A stretch of 64,000 nucleotides of DNA from JAVVEG01 sp032251455 (GCA_032251455.1 JAVVEG010000014.1:23569-87568), one strand, 5' to 3'. Counted from the stretch's first letter, positions 33,315 through 43,029 are shown. Numbers and translations: made by a program. Notes: generated by a model not told the origin, from the sequence alone.

Positions 33315-34445
33315 TCAGTTCACCGTGCTGGTAATTTCGGGTACCTGTTGTACCAGAGGCAGTTGCATCAAAGCGTCAATCTGCTGGATCATCGCCCGTC
33401 CCTGTTCGGTGTCCTGCAACTGGTAACGGGTCATCCAGGCTTTGCTCTCGCTGAGCAGATCACGAAAAAGGGATTCCTGGCGCATCAATACTGCCAGGCG
33501 GGCCTGTTCCAGCAGCAGACGCATTTGTTCCCGCACATAATATTCCTGCTGGGGTGGCAGCATGTGGCTGGGCACCTCCTCCCATTCGCGCCAGACAAAA
33601 ATTGATCCGAGCAAGGCCAGCCCGGCATCGACTGCATTGATGCCGGAGTCTGCCGGATTGTTGCGTTGCCAGCTCTGGCCCAGTTGTTCCTGGTAAGCAT
33701 CCTGCAATGAAGTCACCAGCGACAATTGGGCTACGTCTGCGGCCAATGCCGCGAGTTGCGCATGAATGGCCGGGATGTCAACCCGGCGCGTGCCTTGCAG
33801 GCGGCGCAGATCTTCCTCGACGTTGTTGCGCAGTGCTGTGGCTGCGGGTGTTTCAATACCGCGGACAGTGTCCAGCACCTGATTCAGCAGCAAGCCAGCC
33901 GAATCCATATCCTGGTCAAGCTGCAGTTTGCGCGAGGCCATGCGCAGCAGGAATCCGGCTTCGATAAAGAGCGAGTTTGCATCGCGGTTTTGTAGGGATA
34001 TCTGCTGTCGTTGCAGACTCTGCAGTGCCAGGTCGACCGTTTCCAGCTCGCGGCTGAACTCCTGTTGCAACTGCTCCTGCATACGGCTCAGCGCTGCTTC
34101 ATCCACACCGCTTCTTGCCGCCAGGTCGCCCATTTGCTGGTTGAGCCGGGTGACAAGGTCCAGGAGCTCGGTTTCCGAGCTGGTCTGCTGGGTAGCCAAG
34201 CGGGCATTTTCGTCTTCCAGGCTGGCGAGTCGTAGTTGAACCTGCCACTGCTGATAGGCCGTGAATGCCAGACCCAGCAATAGGGGGGTAAGCAGGAGCA
34301 GGATCAGGAATACACGCAGGCGTTGACGTCGGGTTTTGGCGCTGGGCGAGGCGGTATTCTTTCTGCTCAACTCATCCAGAACCTTTGGCGTATCAATCGC
34401 TGCCGGGGAGTCAGGCTTATCGTTGCTTGCGGGCTTCTCATTCAC
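33315..34445 (-). CDS. hemX: HemX family protein
   Basis: A 376-residue membrane-anchored protein, third gene of the hemC-hemD-hemX-hemY set. A Pro/Lys-rich cytoplasmic start is followed by one membrane helix (VFLILLLLTPLLLGLAFTAYQQW, about residues 45-68) and a long coiled-coil part (QVQLRLASLEDENARLATQQ and onward), then a helical C-terminal domain. The family is annotated as putative uroporphyrinogen-III C-methyltransferase, but it lacks methyltransferase motifs; it more likely helps organise haem enzymes at the membrane. Confidence 0.88.
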   Translation of the reverse strand: MNEKPASNDKPDSPAAIDTPKVLDELSRKNTASPSAKTRRQRLRVFLILLLLTPLLLGLAFTAYQQWQVQLRLASLEDENARLATQQTSSETELLDLVTRLNQQMGDLAARSGVDEAALSRMQEQLQQEFSRELETVDLALQSLQRQQISLQNRDANSLFIEAGFLLRMASRKLQLDQDMDSAGLLLNQVLDTVRGIETPAATALRNNVEEDLRRLQGTRRVDIPAIHAQLAALAADVAQLSLVTSLQDAYQEQLGQSWQRNNPADSGINAVDAGLALLGSIFVWREWEEVPSHMLPPQQEYYVREQMRLLLEQARLAVLMRQESLFRDLLSESKAWMTRYQLQDTEQGRAMIQQIDALMQLPLVQQVPEITSTVN

Positions 34446-34501
34446 GTTGTGTACTCATTTCGTTCTGCGCGTGTGTGGGGTAGGGAACAGGACTTCCGGA
34501 C

Positions 34502-35293
34502 TCAATGGTACAGAGGCTCCTGCAGATGCTGCAGAGCCTCGAACAGTGCATCATCATCGGCACCACCTGCGTCCAGCACGCGGGTGAACCCGGACAGATG
34601 GGCCTGTTCCAGTACCCGCCGGGAAGGCACGATGACCGGCAATGTCAGGAAATCTGCGCTGTCACTGAGCAGATGCATCAGTACCTCCAGAATCTGTGAG
34701 CTGGTCACGACAATAACATTGACCTGGTGCTGACGCAGCAAATCATCCACCGAGCTTGAAGAATAATCCGGGGTCTGGCGACGATACAGCTCCAGATAAT
34801 CGACTTCCGCCCCCCGCTGGCGCAGGGTTTCCGCCAGCAATTCGCGACCGCCCTGGCCACGGAACAGGGCGATGCGCTGGCCCTTGATGTGTTTCAGTTG
34901 CGGCAGGGCCAGCAGGTCCTCACTGGTAACTCCGCGTGCCGAGTGATACACCGGCCAGGGCAGGCGGGCCAGCACTTTTGCGGTACCCGGACCGACAGCA
35001 AAGGCAGTTAGCCCGGTTGGCAATTGTGGCCAGTAGCGCTCAATCCATTCAAGGCCCAGATTGGCCGCATTGGTGCTGATGAAAATGGCGGCGTCATAAC
35101 GGTCCAGATTGAGGATTTTCTGTTTCAACTCGGCTACGGCGTCGGCATCGGTAATGGCTTCAATTTCGATCAATGGCAGTTGGCAGACATGCCCTCCTGC
35201 CTGTTCAATGCGGGCAGTCAGTGTCATGGATTGCTGGGCCGGCCTGGTCAGCAAAACGCTCAATCCACGCAGAGTGGTCTTCTCAGTCTCCAT
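34502..35293 (-). CDS. hemD: Uroporphyrinogen-III synthase
   Basis: A 263-residue cytosolic enzyme that closes hydroxymethylbilane with inversion of ring D. Sequence conservation is low in this family; recognisable features are GLSVLLTRPAQQSMTLTARIEQAGG at the start, FISTNAANLGL, the AVGPGTAKVL turn, GQRIALFRGQGGRELLAETLRQRGAEVDYLELYRR, and VTSSQILEVL. It lies between hemC and hemX, in the standard operon order, 56 bases before hemX. Confidence 0.93.
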   Translation of the reverse strand: METEKTTLRGLSVLLTRPAQQSMTLTARIEQAGGHVCQLPLIEIEAITDADAVAELKQKILNLDRYDAAIFISTNAANLGLEWIERYWPQLPTGLTAFAVGPGTAKVLARLPWPVYHSARGVTSEDLLALPQLKHIKGQRIALFRGQGGRELLAETLRQRGAEVDYLELYRRQTPDYSSSSVDDLLRQHQVNVIVVTSSQILEVLMHLLSDSADFLTLPVIVPSRRVLEQAHLSGFTRVLDAGGADDDALFEALQHLQEPLYH

Positions 35294-35390
35294 GGGTCAT
35301 TTGCACTCTTGTATTACTCTTGTGCTCTGGAGTTTTCTCCGCAACCTTGCTACCTAAACCTTGCAAGCCACTTAAACCTTATAAATCGCC

Positions 35391-36317
35391 TCAAGCCTGC
35401 AAGGCCTGCAGAACCCTGCCAGCCCCCTGGGCCAGCAGATCATTGGCCACTTCCACGCCCAATGCTTCAGCCTGGCCGCGGTGGCCATGTCTTTCGCTGC
35501 GCAGGATCAGGCGGCCATCCACCTGACCGACGAGACCGCGCAGGTAAAGCTCCTCGCCGTCCAGTTCAGCATAACAGGCTATGGGAACCTGACAACCCCC
35601 ATTCAGGGTGGCATTGACGGCCCGTTCGGCCTTGACCCGGTCCGCAGTGTCCTGGTGATGCAAGGGCTTGAGCAATTCGATCAAAGCCGTGTCGTCGCGG
35701 CGGCATTCGATGCCCACTGCGCCCTGGCCACCTGCTGGCAAGGAAATCTCGGGGTCCAGGCGCTGGGCAATGCGCTGTTGCAGGTGCAGGCGCAGCAGTC
35801 CGGCTGTGGCCAGGATAATCGCATCATAGTGTCCGTCATCGAGTTTGCCCAGCCGGGTGCCGACATTGCCCCGCAGGTCGGCAATCTGCAGATCCGGGCG
35901 CTGACTGCGCAATTGGCACTGCCGGCGCAGGCTAGATGTGCCCACCACGGCGCCCTCGGGCAGCTCCGCAACGCTGTTGTAATGATTGGAGACAAAGGCG
36001 TCTCGCGGGTCTTCGCGTTCACAGATCACCGGCAGGAACAGGCCAGATGGAAATTCCATGGGCACATCCTTCATCGAGTGCACCGCGATATCCGCCTCAT
36101 GGTTGAGCATGGCGTGCTCAAGCTCCTTGACGAACAGGGCCTTGCCGCCGACTTTGGCCAGCGGGGTGTCCAGGATGATATCGCCACGGGTGGCGAAGCC
36201 GATGATCTCTATCTGCAGTTCCGGGTTCCGCGCCAGCAGGGCGGCTTTGACGTATTCGGCCTGCCACATGGCCAGGGGGCTGTGCCGGGAGGCGATACGC
36301 AGGGTTGTTACTGCCAT
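35391..36317 (-). CDS. hemC: Hydroxymethylbilane synthase (porphobilinogen deaminase)
   Basis: A 308-residue cytosolic enzyme that links four porphobilinogens into hydroxymethylbilane. The dipyrromethane cofactor is attached to C242 (NGGCQVPIA). Other marks are RIASRHSPLAMWQA, GDIILDTPLAKVGGKALFVKELE, AVHSMKDVP and GTSSLRRQCQL. It heads the minus-strand haem operon and is divergent from argH, with 171 bases between. Confidence 0.96.
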   Translation of the reverse strand: MAVTTLRIASRHSPLAMWQAEYVKAALLARNPELQIEIIGFATRGDIILDTPLAKVGGKALFVKELEHAMLNHEADIAVHSMKDVPMEFPSGLFLPVICEREDPRDAFVSNHYNSVAELPEGAVVGTSSLRRQCQLRSQRPDLQIADLRGNVGTRLGKLDDGHYDAIILATAGLLRLHLQQRIAQRLDPEISLPAGGQGAVGIECRRDDTALIELLKPLHHQDTADRVKAERAVNATLNGGCQVPIACYAELDGEELYLRGLVGQVDGRLILRSERHGHRGQAEALGVEVANDLLAQGAGRVLQALQA

Positions 36318-36488
36318 GGTGTGGTCATTGTCCTTGTGTTTGGCTAAGAAGCTTCTGAATAAGTCTGGTCATTGGGCGCAATCTTGCCATCATTCTACGC
36401 GATTTCAATGGATTATTCGCCCGATGGCAGATTCCCAGGCAACACTCTTGCTATAATCCCCGCCCGGATCAAGACAGGATGAACGGAT
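36318..36488. promoter_or_regulatory. hemC/argH divergent promoter region
   Basis: A consensus -10 box TATAAT at 36452-36457 points towards argH, with a weak upstream -35. The hemC-side promoter was not resolved. Confidence 0.35.
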
Positions 36489-37889
36489 ATGAGCCACCAG
36501 CAAGATGATGCCAATACACTCTGGGGAGGGCGCTTTGCCGAAGCGACCGATGCCTTTGTTGCCCGCTTTACCGCCTCGGTAGGGTTTGACCGCCGGCTTT
36601 ACCAGCATGACATCGATGGTTCGCTGGCGCATGCGCAGATGTTGGCGAAAACCGGCATCATCAGTGTCAGTGAGGCGGAGCAGATCAGTGCCGGGCTCGA
36701 GTCCATTCGCAAGGATATCACCGCGGGCAATTTCGACTGGTCAGTGGCGCTGGAAGATGTGCACATGAATATCGAGTCCGAACTGACCCGTCGTATCGGC
36801 GTCACCGGCAAGAAGCTGCATACCGGCCGCTCCCGCAATGATCAGGTGGCCACCGATCTGCGTCTCTATGTCCGTGCTGAAGCGGATCTGATTGCCGCCC
36901 TGATCACCCGCCTGCAATCCGCTCTGCTGGACCTGGCAGAACGCGAGGCGGATACCATCATGCCGGGGTTTACCCATTTGCAGGCAGCGCAACCAATCAG
37001 CTTTGGCCATCATCTGCTGGCCTGGTATGAAATGCTGGATCGCGATCATGGCCGGCTGCTGGATTGTCGTGCGCGCTTGAATCGCTCGCCTCTGGGTGCG
37101 GCCGCTCTGGCGGGGACCAGCTTTCCCATCGACCGCGAGTACACGGCCAGCCTGCTGGGTTTCGATGGACCTACCCACAATTCACTGGATTCAGTCAGCG
37201 ACCGGGATTTCGCCATCGAACTGGCGGCCTTTGCCAGCCTGTTGATGACGCATCTTTCCCGCTTCTCCGAAGAGCTGATTCTGTGGACCTCAGCGCAGTT
37301 CGATTTCATTGAGCTGCCGGATCGTTTCTGCACCGGCTCATCCATCATGCCGCAGAAAAAGAACCCGGACGTGCCGGAGCTGGTGCGGGGCAAGACCGGG
37401 CGTGTGAACGGACATCTGGTCAGTCTGTTGACCCTGATGAAAGGTCAGCCGCTGGCCTATAACAAGGACAATCAGGAAGACAAGGAGCCTGTGTTTGACC
37501 TGATCGACACAGTCAAGGATTGCCTGCTTGCCTATGCCGACATGATCCCCGCCATCAAGGCCAGGAAGGAGAACATGTACCAGTCCGCCTTGAAAGGCTA
37601 TGCCACGGCAACCGACCTGGCCGATTACCTGGTCAAGAAAGGCCTGGCCTTCCGCGATGCGCACGAAGTGGTGGGGAAATCGGTTGCCTTTGGTATTGCC
37701 CAGCGACGGGACCTGAGTGAGCTGACGCTGACGGAGCTGCAGCAGTTTTCGTCGCTGATCAAGGAGGATGTGTTTGCGGTACTGACGCTAGAAGGCTCGG
37801 TGCAGGCCAGAAACCATATCGGCGGCACGGCACCGGCCCAGGTGCGCCAGGCAATTGTCCGCTGTCGACAGGTTTTGCAGGCACGATGA
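36489..37889 (+). CDS. argH: Argininosuccinate lyase
   Basis: Splits argininosuccinate into arginine and fumarate in the last step of arginine synthesis. It has 466 residues, a normal length. Characteristic blocks are LWGGRFAEATDAFVARFTASVGFDRRLY at the start, LHTGRSRNDQVATD, PGFTHLQAAQPISFGHHLLA and the fumarase/aspartase signature GSSIMPQKKNPD with the catalytic serine loop. The argH-hemCDXY divergent pair is typical of Pseudomonas-like genomes. Confidence 0.97.
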   Translation: MSHQQDDANTLWGGRFAEATDAFVARFTASVGFDRRLYQHDIDGSLAHAQMLAKTGIISVSEAEQISAGLESIRKDITAGNFDWSVALEDVHMNIESELTRRIGVTGKKLHTGRSRNDQVATDLRLYVRAEADLIAALITRLQSALLDLAEREADTIMPGFTHLQAAQPISFGHHLLAWYEMLDRDHGRLLDCRARLNRSPLGAAALAGTSFPIDREYTASLLGFDGPTHNSLDSVSDRDFAIELAAFASLLMTHLSRFSEELILWTSAQFDFIELPDRFCTGSSIMPQKKNPDVPELVRGKTGRVNGHLVSLLTLMKGQPLAYNKDNQEDKEPVFDLIDTVKDCLLAYADMIPAIKARKENMYQSALKGYATATDLADYLVKKGLAFRDAHEVVGKSVAFGIAQRRDLSELTLTELQQFSSLIKEDVFAVLTLEGSVQARNHIGGTAPAQVRQAIVRCRQVLQAR

Positions 37890-38013
37890 TGACTGAGCAC
37901 CGTCAGGCCGCAGCCCCGCAAGCAGGCCGTTGGCAGTGCCATGGTTTTTGTGCAGGCAACTGGGTATAATCGCGGGACTCTTTAATCTGGCAGTTATCCT
38001 GAAAGGCAAGACA

Positions 38014-38190
38014 TTGAAATCATTTGTGAAAACAGGCTTTTTCAGCACACGTAAACAGCTTCTTCTGCTTGCTCTGTTGCTTGCCTTGGCTGCCTGTGGC
38101 CAGAAGGGGCCTCTGGTGCGGCCAGGCAGCCAGTCTGCGGCTGCGCCCTGCACGCTGGAGCCGTTGCCAGCAGTGAAGACAATCGCCTGA
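38014..38190 (+). CDS. lptM: LptM-type small lipoprotein
   Basis: About 58 residues. A lipobox LAAC with C28 is followed by GQKGPLVRP, the sequence signature of LptM (YifL), which in E. coli assists maturation of LptD in LPS export. The TTG at 38014 is preferred because AAGG lies upstream; a GTG at 38026 is an alternative. It lies between argH and lysA, its standard place in gammaproteobacteria. Missed easily because of its size and non-ATG start. Confidence 0.85.
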   Translation: MKSFVKTGFFSTRKQLLLLALLLALAACGQKGPLVRPGSQSAAAPCTLEPLPAVKTIA

Positions 38191-38227
38191 ACCCCTCTTC
38201 CGTCAGTCTTTCAACCGGATTATTTGT

Positions 38228-39484
38228 ATGGACCCTTTTCATTATCAGGATGGTCAGCTTTATGCTGAGGATGTGGCGGTAGCCGATATTGCCAAGGCTC
38301 ATGGCACACCTTGCTATATCTACTCGCGCGCAGCTCTGGAAGGGAATCTGCAGGCCTATGCCAGCGCCCTGGCGGCCTGCCCGCACTTGCTGTGTTTCGC
38401 CGTCAAGGCGAACTCGAATCTGGCAGTGCTGAATATTCTGGCCCGGCAGGGAGCAGGCTTCGATATTGTTTCCGGCGGCGAACTGGCGCGTGTGCTGGCT
38501 GCTGGTGGCGATCCCGCCAAGGTGATTTTTTCCGGGTTGGGCAAGACTGCGACGGAAATCACCCAGGCCCTGAATGCCGATATTCTGTGTTTCAATGTCG
38601 AGTCCGAGCAGGAGCTGATCCGGATCAACCAGATTGCCGGGCGTCTGGGCAAAAAGGCGCGAATTTCCCTGCGGGTGAATCCCGATGTGGATGCCGACAC
38701 GCATCCCTATATCTCGACCGGGCTCAAGGAAAACAAGTTCGGTATCGACATCGGGCGAGCACTGACTGTGTATGAGCAGGCCGCAGCTTTGCCCCACATC
38801 GAAGTCATCGGGGTCGATTGTCATATCGGCTCGCAGCTGACCAGCATTACACCTTATCTGGATGCCATGGACAGGATTCTGTTGCTGGTGGATGAGCTGC
38901 AACAGCGCGGTATCAGTCTGCAGCATATTGATATTGGGGGTGGCCTGGGCGTTAGCTATGATCAGGAATCCCCTCCGCAGCCTGCCGCATTGATCACGGC
39001 CGTGCGGGCAAAACTGACCGGCCGCAAACTGCAGCTGATCATGGAACCGGGCCGGTCGATAGCCGCCAGTGCCGGTATTTTCGTGACCAGGGTAGAGTAT
39101 CTGAAGCCAACGGATCACAAGAATTTTGCCATTGTTGATGGCGCCATGAATGATCTGTTGCGCCCGGCTTTATACGGTGCCTGGCAACGGATTGTTGCGG
39201 TGGATACCCGCCCTGCTGCCAGGCGTGTGCCGCAGCGCTACGATGTGGTCGGGCCGGTGTGTGAATCTGCTGATTTCCTGGGCAAGGACAGGGAGCTGGC
39301 TCTGTGCCAGGACGATCTGCTGGCAGTGATGTCGGCTGGAGCCTATGGTTTTGTCATGAGTTCCAACTACAATACCCGCAACCGGGCTGCAGAAATCATG
39401 GTGGATGGAGATCAACAGACAGTGGTGCGCAGGCGCGAGACAGTCGAACAACAGCTTGCCCTGGAGGCGATGCTCAGTGAATAG
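38228..39484 (+). CDS. lysA: Diaminopimelate decarboxylase
   Basis: PLP enzyme of 418 residues converting meso-diaminopimelate to lysine. The PLP lysine is K60 in FAVKANSN; other marks are GAGFDIVSGGELARVLAAG, HIGSQLTS, the EPGRSIAASAG block and the partner-subunit cysteine in GPVCESADFLGKDREL. dapF starts inside its last codons (8-base overlap), so the two enzymes acting around diaminopimelate are co-translated. Confidence 0.97.
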   Translation: MDPFHYQDGQLYAEDVAVADIAKAHGTPCYIYSRAALEGNLQAYASALAACPHLLCFAVKANSNLAVLNILARQGAGFDIVSGGELARVLAAGGDPAKVIFSGLGKTATEITQALNADILCFNVESEQELIRINQIAGRLGKKARISLRVNPDVDADTHPYISTGLKENKFGIDIGRALTVYEQAAALPHIEVIGVDCHIGSQLTSITPYLDAMDRILLLVDELQQRGISLQHIDIGGGLGVSYDQESPPQPAALITAVRAKLTGRKLQLIMEPGRSIAASAGIFVTRVEYLKPTDHKNFAIVDGAMNDLLRPALYGAWQRIVAVDTRPAARRVPQRYDVVGPVCESADFLGKDRELALCQDDLLAVMSAGAYGFVMSSNYNTRNRAAEIMVDGDQQTVVRRRETVEQQLALEAMLSE

Positions 39485-40355
39485 GCCAGAGGATCAAGAC
39501 AGCCATGTCCTGTCTTTTACCAAGATGCAGGGCCTGGGCAACGACTTTATGGTCATCGACCGTATTTCGCATCCGGTGGAACTGACTCCGGCACAGATCA
39601 GGCAGTTGGCAGACCGGCATTTTGGCGTGGGCTTTGACCAGTTATTGCTGGTGGACCCGCCGACAACGGCGGATGCAGATTTCAATTACCGCATCTTCAA
39701 TGCCGATGGCAGTGAGGTGGAACATTGCGGTAACGGGGCCAGGTGTTTTGCCCGCTTTGTGCTCGACAAGGGCCTGGCCGTGCGCACCCCGATCCGGGTC
39801 AGAACCAGCAATCGCTTGTTGGAACTTGCCATAGAGAGCGGGGGGGTAAGGGTGGACATGGGAGAACCCGATTTCGATCCGGCAGCCCTGCCGTTTGCTG
39901 CCGAGGCCGCCAAACGCTACACTCTGGACGTCTGTTTTAATGGTGAGAACCGCCGGCAGGAATTTTTTGCCGTATCGGTTGGCAATCCCCATATCGTCCT
40001 GTTGGTGGATGATGTCGAGACGGCACCGGTGCAGGCCCTGGGGGCAGTATTGCTGGCGCACCCAACCTTCCCACAGGGAGTCAACGTCGGCTTCATGCAG
40101 TGCCTTGATCGCCGCACTATCCGGCTGAGGGTCTATGAACGTGGTGTGGGCGAAACCATCGCCTGTGGCACGGGTGCCTGTGCTGCGGTGGCCTGTGGCA
40201 TTGCTGCCGGTTTGCTGGATCAGCAGGTGGATGTTCAGCTGCGGGGTGGCAGCCTGATGATTTCCTGGGCTGGCCCTGGGCAGTCCATCATGATGTGCGG
40301 TCCGGCCACTACCGTTTTTGAAGGGAATGTGGAGTTAATCAGAGGCAATCCATGA
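39477..40355 (+). CDS. dapF: Diaminopimelate epimerase
   Basis: Converts LL- to meso-diaminopimelate. From the GTG at 39477 it has 292 residues; this start is chosen because GGAGG lies 12 bases upstream and the conserved FTKMQGLGNDFMVID would otherwise be cut. The two catalytic cysteines lie in EHCGNGARCF and ETIACGTGACAA. It overlaps lysA by 8 bases and its stop overlaps the DUF484 start by 4, so lysA-dapF-DUF484 form one tightly packed transcript. Confidence 0.96.
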   Translation: MNRPEDQDSHVLSFTKMQGLGNDFMVIDRISHPVELTPAQIRQLADRHFGVGFDQLLLVDPPTTADADFNYRIFNADGSEVEHCGNGARCFARFVLDKGLAVRTPIRVRTSNRLLELAIESGGVRVDMGEPDFDPAALPFAAEAAKRYTLDVCFNGENRRQEFFAVSVGNPHIVLLVDDVETAPVQALGAVLLAHPTFPQGVNVGFMQCLDRRTIRLRVYERGVGETIACGTGACAAVACGIAAGLLDQQVDVQLRGGSLMISWAGPGQSIMMCGPATTVFEGNVELIRGNP

Positions 40356-41080
40356 GCGAGAACCAATCGGAAAAAGCAGTGAACCGCACAGCATCCGCAA
40401 CGGCCGCTACCGGCACGCAGGCCGTTACCGCAGCCCAGGTCAGTGATTTCCTGAAAGCCAACCCTGACTTTTTCCTCAGCCAGGATGAGCTGTTGGCAGA
40501 GATCACCTTGCCACATGAAAGAGGTCAGGCCATTTCCCTGCTGGAGAGGCAGGTCAGAATTCTGCGTGAAAGAAGCGTGGAATCCCGTCATACCCTGAAC
40601 AAGCTGATCGAGAACGCACGCTACAACGACCAGTTGTTCAGTGTCACCCGCAATCTGGTACTGACCCTGCTTGGCGAAACAGAAATTGCCGATATAACCC
40701 GGGTAACCGAAGTCAACCTGGCCACTCAGCCAGGTATCGATGCCTGCTGTGTGATCCTGTTTGATGATTCGCAGCTTAGCGGCAAGACCGGAGGTCGGGT
40801 GGAAAACAGAAACAATATTTCATCCCAGTTTCCTGATTTTTTTAATGGCGCCAAGACGCACTGTATGAATATCAACAAGAATCAGGCGGCCTACCTGTTT
40901 CCGCACGAGAGCAGGCAGGTTCGGTCGGTAGCGCTTTGCCCCATTGGCAGAAACCCTGGGCGTGGTGTGCTGGTGATCGGCAATCAGGCCCGTGATTATT
41001 TCAATTCCGATCTGGATACCCTGTTCCTGGACTTTATCGGTGAGGTTCTCGACTCGCTTCTGCAAAGTCATGCCGGTTAA
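40352..41080 (+). CDS. DUF484 family protein
   Basis: A 242-residue cytosolic protein with a GAF-like fold. It begins with a low-complexity Ala/Thr part, then VSDFLKANPDFFLSQDELLAEITLPHERGQAISLLERQVRILRER, which defines DUF484, and a GAF-type second half. Function is unknown; in related genomes it lies between dapF and xerC. Here xerC is absent and convergent glycosyltransferase genes follow, so the region has been rearranged. Its stop falls in a 16-base tandem duplication. Confidence 0.9.
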   Translation: MSENQSEKAVNRTASATAATGTQAVTAAQVSDFLKANPDFFLSQDELLAEITLPHERGQAISLLERQVRILRERSVESRHTLNKLIENARYNDQLFSVTRNLVLTLLGETEIADITRVTEVNLATQPGIDACCVILFDDSQLSGKTGGRVENRNNISSQFPDFFNGAKTHCMNINKNQAAYLFPHESRQVRSVALCPIGRNPGRGVLVIGNQARDYFNSDLDTLFLDFIGEVLDSLLQSHAG

Positions 41081-41095
41081 AAGTCATGCCGGTTA
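41064..41095. repeat. 16-base tandem duplication holding both convergent stop codons
   Basis: AAAGTCATGCCGGTTA is repeated twice (41064-41079 and 41080-41095). The first copy runs into the stop codon of the DUF484 gene; the second supplies the TAA of the convergent glycosyltransferase. Confidence 0.85.
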
Positions 41096-42049
41096 GAAGC
41101 GGCGCAGCAGATGGTAACAGACCCTGCTGATCAGCAGCTGGCGTCTGAGCAGGAAGTTGATCATCCACAGTCGCATCCGGCACCGCCGGGAGAGCCGCCC
41201 GGCATGGCGTTGCCCGAATGCCTGGGCCTGATCGGCCAGCTGCAGAAAATACTGCTCATCGCTGCGGTTCAGCAGGCGATCCAACAAGGTGCCTGCTCGC
41301 TCATCTTGCTGAAACTCCCTGGCGCCGAGGGTATTGCTGTCATGCTGGCGGTAGTCGACCAATGCCCGCTTGATCGGAATGATCTGCCCAAATGCGCTTG
41401 CCGTCAACGCCAGCCACCAATCATGCATGATGGCTTTGTCCGGGATGGGTGCTGCCAATCGTAACAGTGCCATGTTGAACAGACAGGTGCATCCGGTAAT
41501 GGTGTTGCTCAGTAGCTGGCTCCGGAACAAAGTCTGTTCGGCATGCAGGCCCTGGTAGGCCATGAAGGAGCTGGCGATTTCCTGCCCCTGCCCATCGATG
41601 ACACGCAGATCGCTGTGCACTATCAAGGCCTTGGCCAGGGTTTTGTCCAAGGCGCTGTTCGAGGAATTATTGTCGCTCGGATTTTCAACTGCCGTGATGG
41701 TATCGATGCAGCTCCTCAGCCGGTCCGGGTGCCAGATATCATCCTGGTCGCACAGGGCAATATAACAGTCTGGTGAATTTGCGAAAGGGTGTTTCAGGGC
41801 CGCTTCCATCAAGCAGGAATAACTGCCGCTGGCCCCCAGGCGTTTATCGCCGGCAAACACGGTAAATTTCTGTGGATGCTGTTGCGCGTAAGACTGCAAC
41901 AGGGCCATTGACTCATCACTGGACCCATCATCACGGCAGAGCACATGAAAACTGCTGAAAGTCTGCGCCAGCACCGAGTCGAGTTGTGGGCGCAGATAGC
42001 GTGCCCCATTGTAGACGGGCAGCAGGATGAGAACCTGGTGCTCGCTCAT
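41093..42049 (-). CDS. Family 2 glycosyltransferase
   Basis: A 318-residue inverting GT-A transferase. It begins VLILLPVYNGARYLRPQLDSVLAQTFSSFHVLCRDDGSSDESM, has the metal/nucleotide region with CDQDDIWHPDRL, and a C-terminal basic amphipathic helix (RRQLLISRVCYHLLRRF) that may touch the membrane. It resembles rhamnosyltransferases of O-antigen clusters. Its ATG overlaps the stop of the upstream glycosyltransferase by 4 bases. Confidence 0.9.
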   Translation of the reverse strand: MSEHQVLILLPVYNGARYLRPQLDSVLAQTFSSFHVLCRDDGSSDESMALLQSYAQQHPQKFTVFAGDKRLGASGSYSCLMEAALKHPFANSPDCYIALCDQDDIWHPDRLRSCIDTITAVENPSDNNSSNSALDKTLAKALIVHSDLRVIDGQGQEIASSFMAYQGLHAEQTLFRSQLLSNTITGCTCLFNMALLRLAAPIPDKAIMHDWWLALTASAFGQIIPIKRALVDYRQHDSNTLGAREFQQDERAGTLLDRLLNRSDEQYFLQLADQAQAFGQRHAGRLSRRCRMRLWMINFLLRRQLLISRVCYHLLRRF

Positions 42050-43008
42050 GACAGTTTCCTGGAATCGGCCAGGCCGCGGCGAATCTGTTGCCAGTACGCT
42101 TTGCGTTGCGAGGAGAATACCAGCAGGAGCAGGGTTTTCAGCACAAAGCGAAGACCGTCCCGGAGCTTCCAGCCCAGGGGGGCATAAGGCATTCGATACA
42201 GATGCAGGCGGTTGCGGGTGGTAAAATAACTGCGTTGCGGGGGATGCCAGGTCATCAGACCCATTTTCATCAGCAGATTATCATTGCCGGGTTCGCCAAT
42301 CCGGTGCAGCAAGACGGCATGGTCGGTACCAGCCAGGCTGTAACCCTTGGCGGTGGCACGGAAACACCATTCCAGATCCACATTGTCGATGAAATAGTCT
42401 TCTTTCATCAAACCGATATCCTGAACCGCAGCCAGCGATAGCAGCGTACCGGAACTGATGAGGAAACCGGTTTCGTAGAACAGGCTGCCAGGGCCGAGCT
42501 GGCGGTCGCTGCGCCGGAAAAGACGGTTGAAGACCTTGAAGGGCATGGTGCGGCCGCTTTGCGGATGCTCGATGCGTGGCCCCAGGGCGGCCAACTCTGA
42601 AGGCAGTTCCTGCCCGGCACTGTGGAAGGCCGCTTCCATGGCGATGAAAAACCCTGGTGGGATAACACTGTCCTGGTCAAACAGAAAGGCCAGCCGGTAA
42701 CCGGCAGAAATCGCCTGACGCAGGCCAATGTTCAGGGCATGGGCCAGCCCGCAGTTGGTGCTTAGCGTCTCCAGGCCAAGGCAACGCGGCAGGGCCAGCA
42801 CCTGTGTGCTGAATGCGGGCAGATTGGCAGAGTGATTGTCTATCAGCAGAAAGTCGCGCTCCTCGGCGATACGCTGGAGCAGCGCCATCAGTACCGGCAC
42901 GTCGGGGTTGAAGCTGACTATTATGGCACAGCTGCCTGTGCCAGAGCTGCTCATAGCACAGTCTGGCCCGCTATCCGTTTCAGTCTGCTGCTTGACAGGC
43001 TTAGCCAT
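42046..43008 (-). CDS. Family 2 glycosyltransferase (rhamnosyltransferase-like)
   Basis: A 320-residue GT-A enzyme. Its opening AIIVSFNPDVPVLMALLQRI, LLIDNHSAN, NCGLAHALNIGLRQA and the donor motif FDQDS resemble WbbL/RfbF-like rhamnosyltransferases. A short polar N-terminal extension (MAKPVKQQTETDSG) has no homology, so the true start may be slightly later. It is the second gene of a three-gene set with a membrane protein and another family 2 transferase, probably for a surface glycan. Confidence 0.88.
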   Translation of the reverse strand: MAKPVKQQTETDSGPDCAMSSSGTGSCAIIVSFNPDVPVLMALLQRIAEERDFLLIDNHSANLPAFSTQVLALPRCLGLETLSTNCGLAHALNIGLRQAISAGYRLAFLFDQDSVIPPGFFIAMEAAFHSAGQELPSELAALGPRIEHPQSGRTMPFKVFNRLFRRSDRQLGPGSLFYETGFLISSGTLLSLAAVQDIGLMKEDYFIDNVDLEWCFRATAKGYSLAGTDHAVLLHRIGEPGNDNLLMKMGLMTWHPPQRSYFTTRNRLHLYRMPYAPLGWKLRDGLRFVLKTLLLLVFSSQRKAYWQQIRRGLADSRKLS

Positions 43009-43029
43009 ATGGTCTTGAAAAACGCTGGT

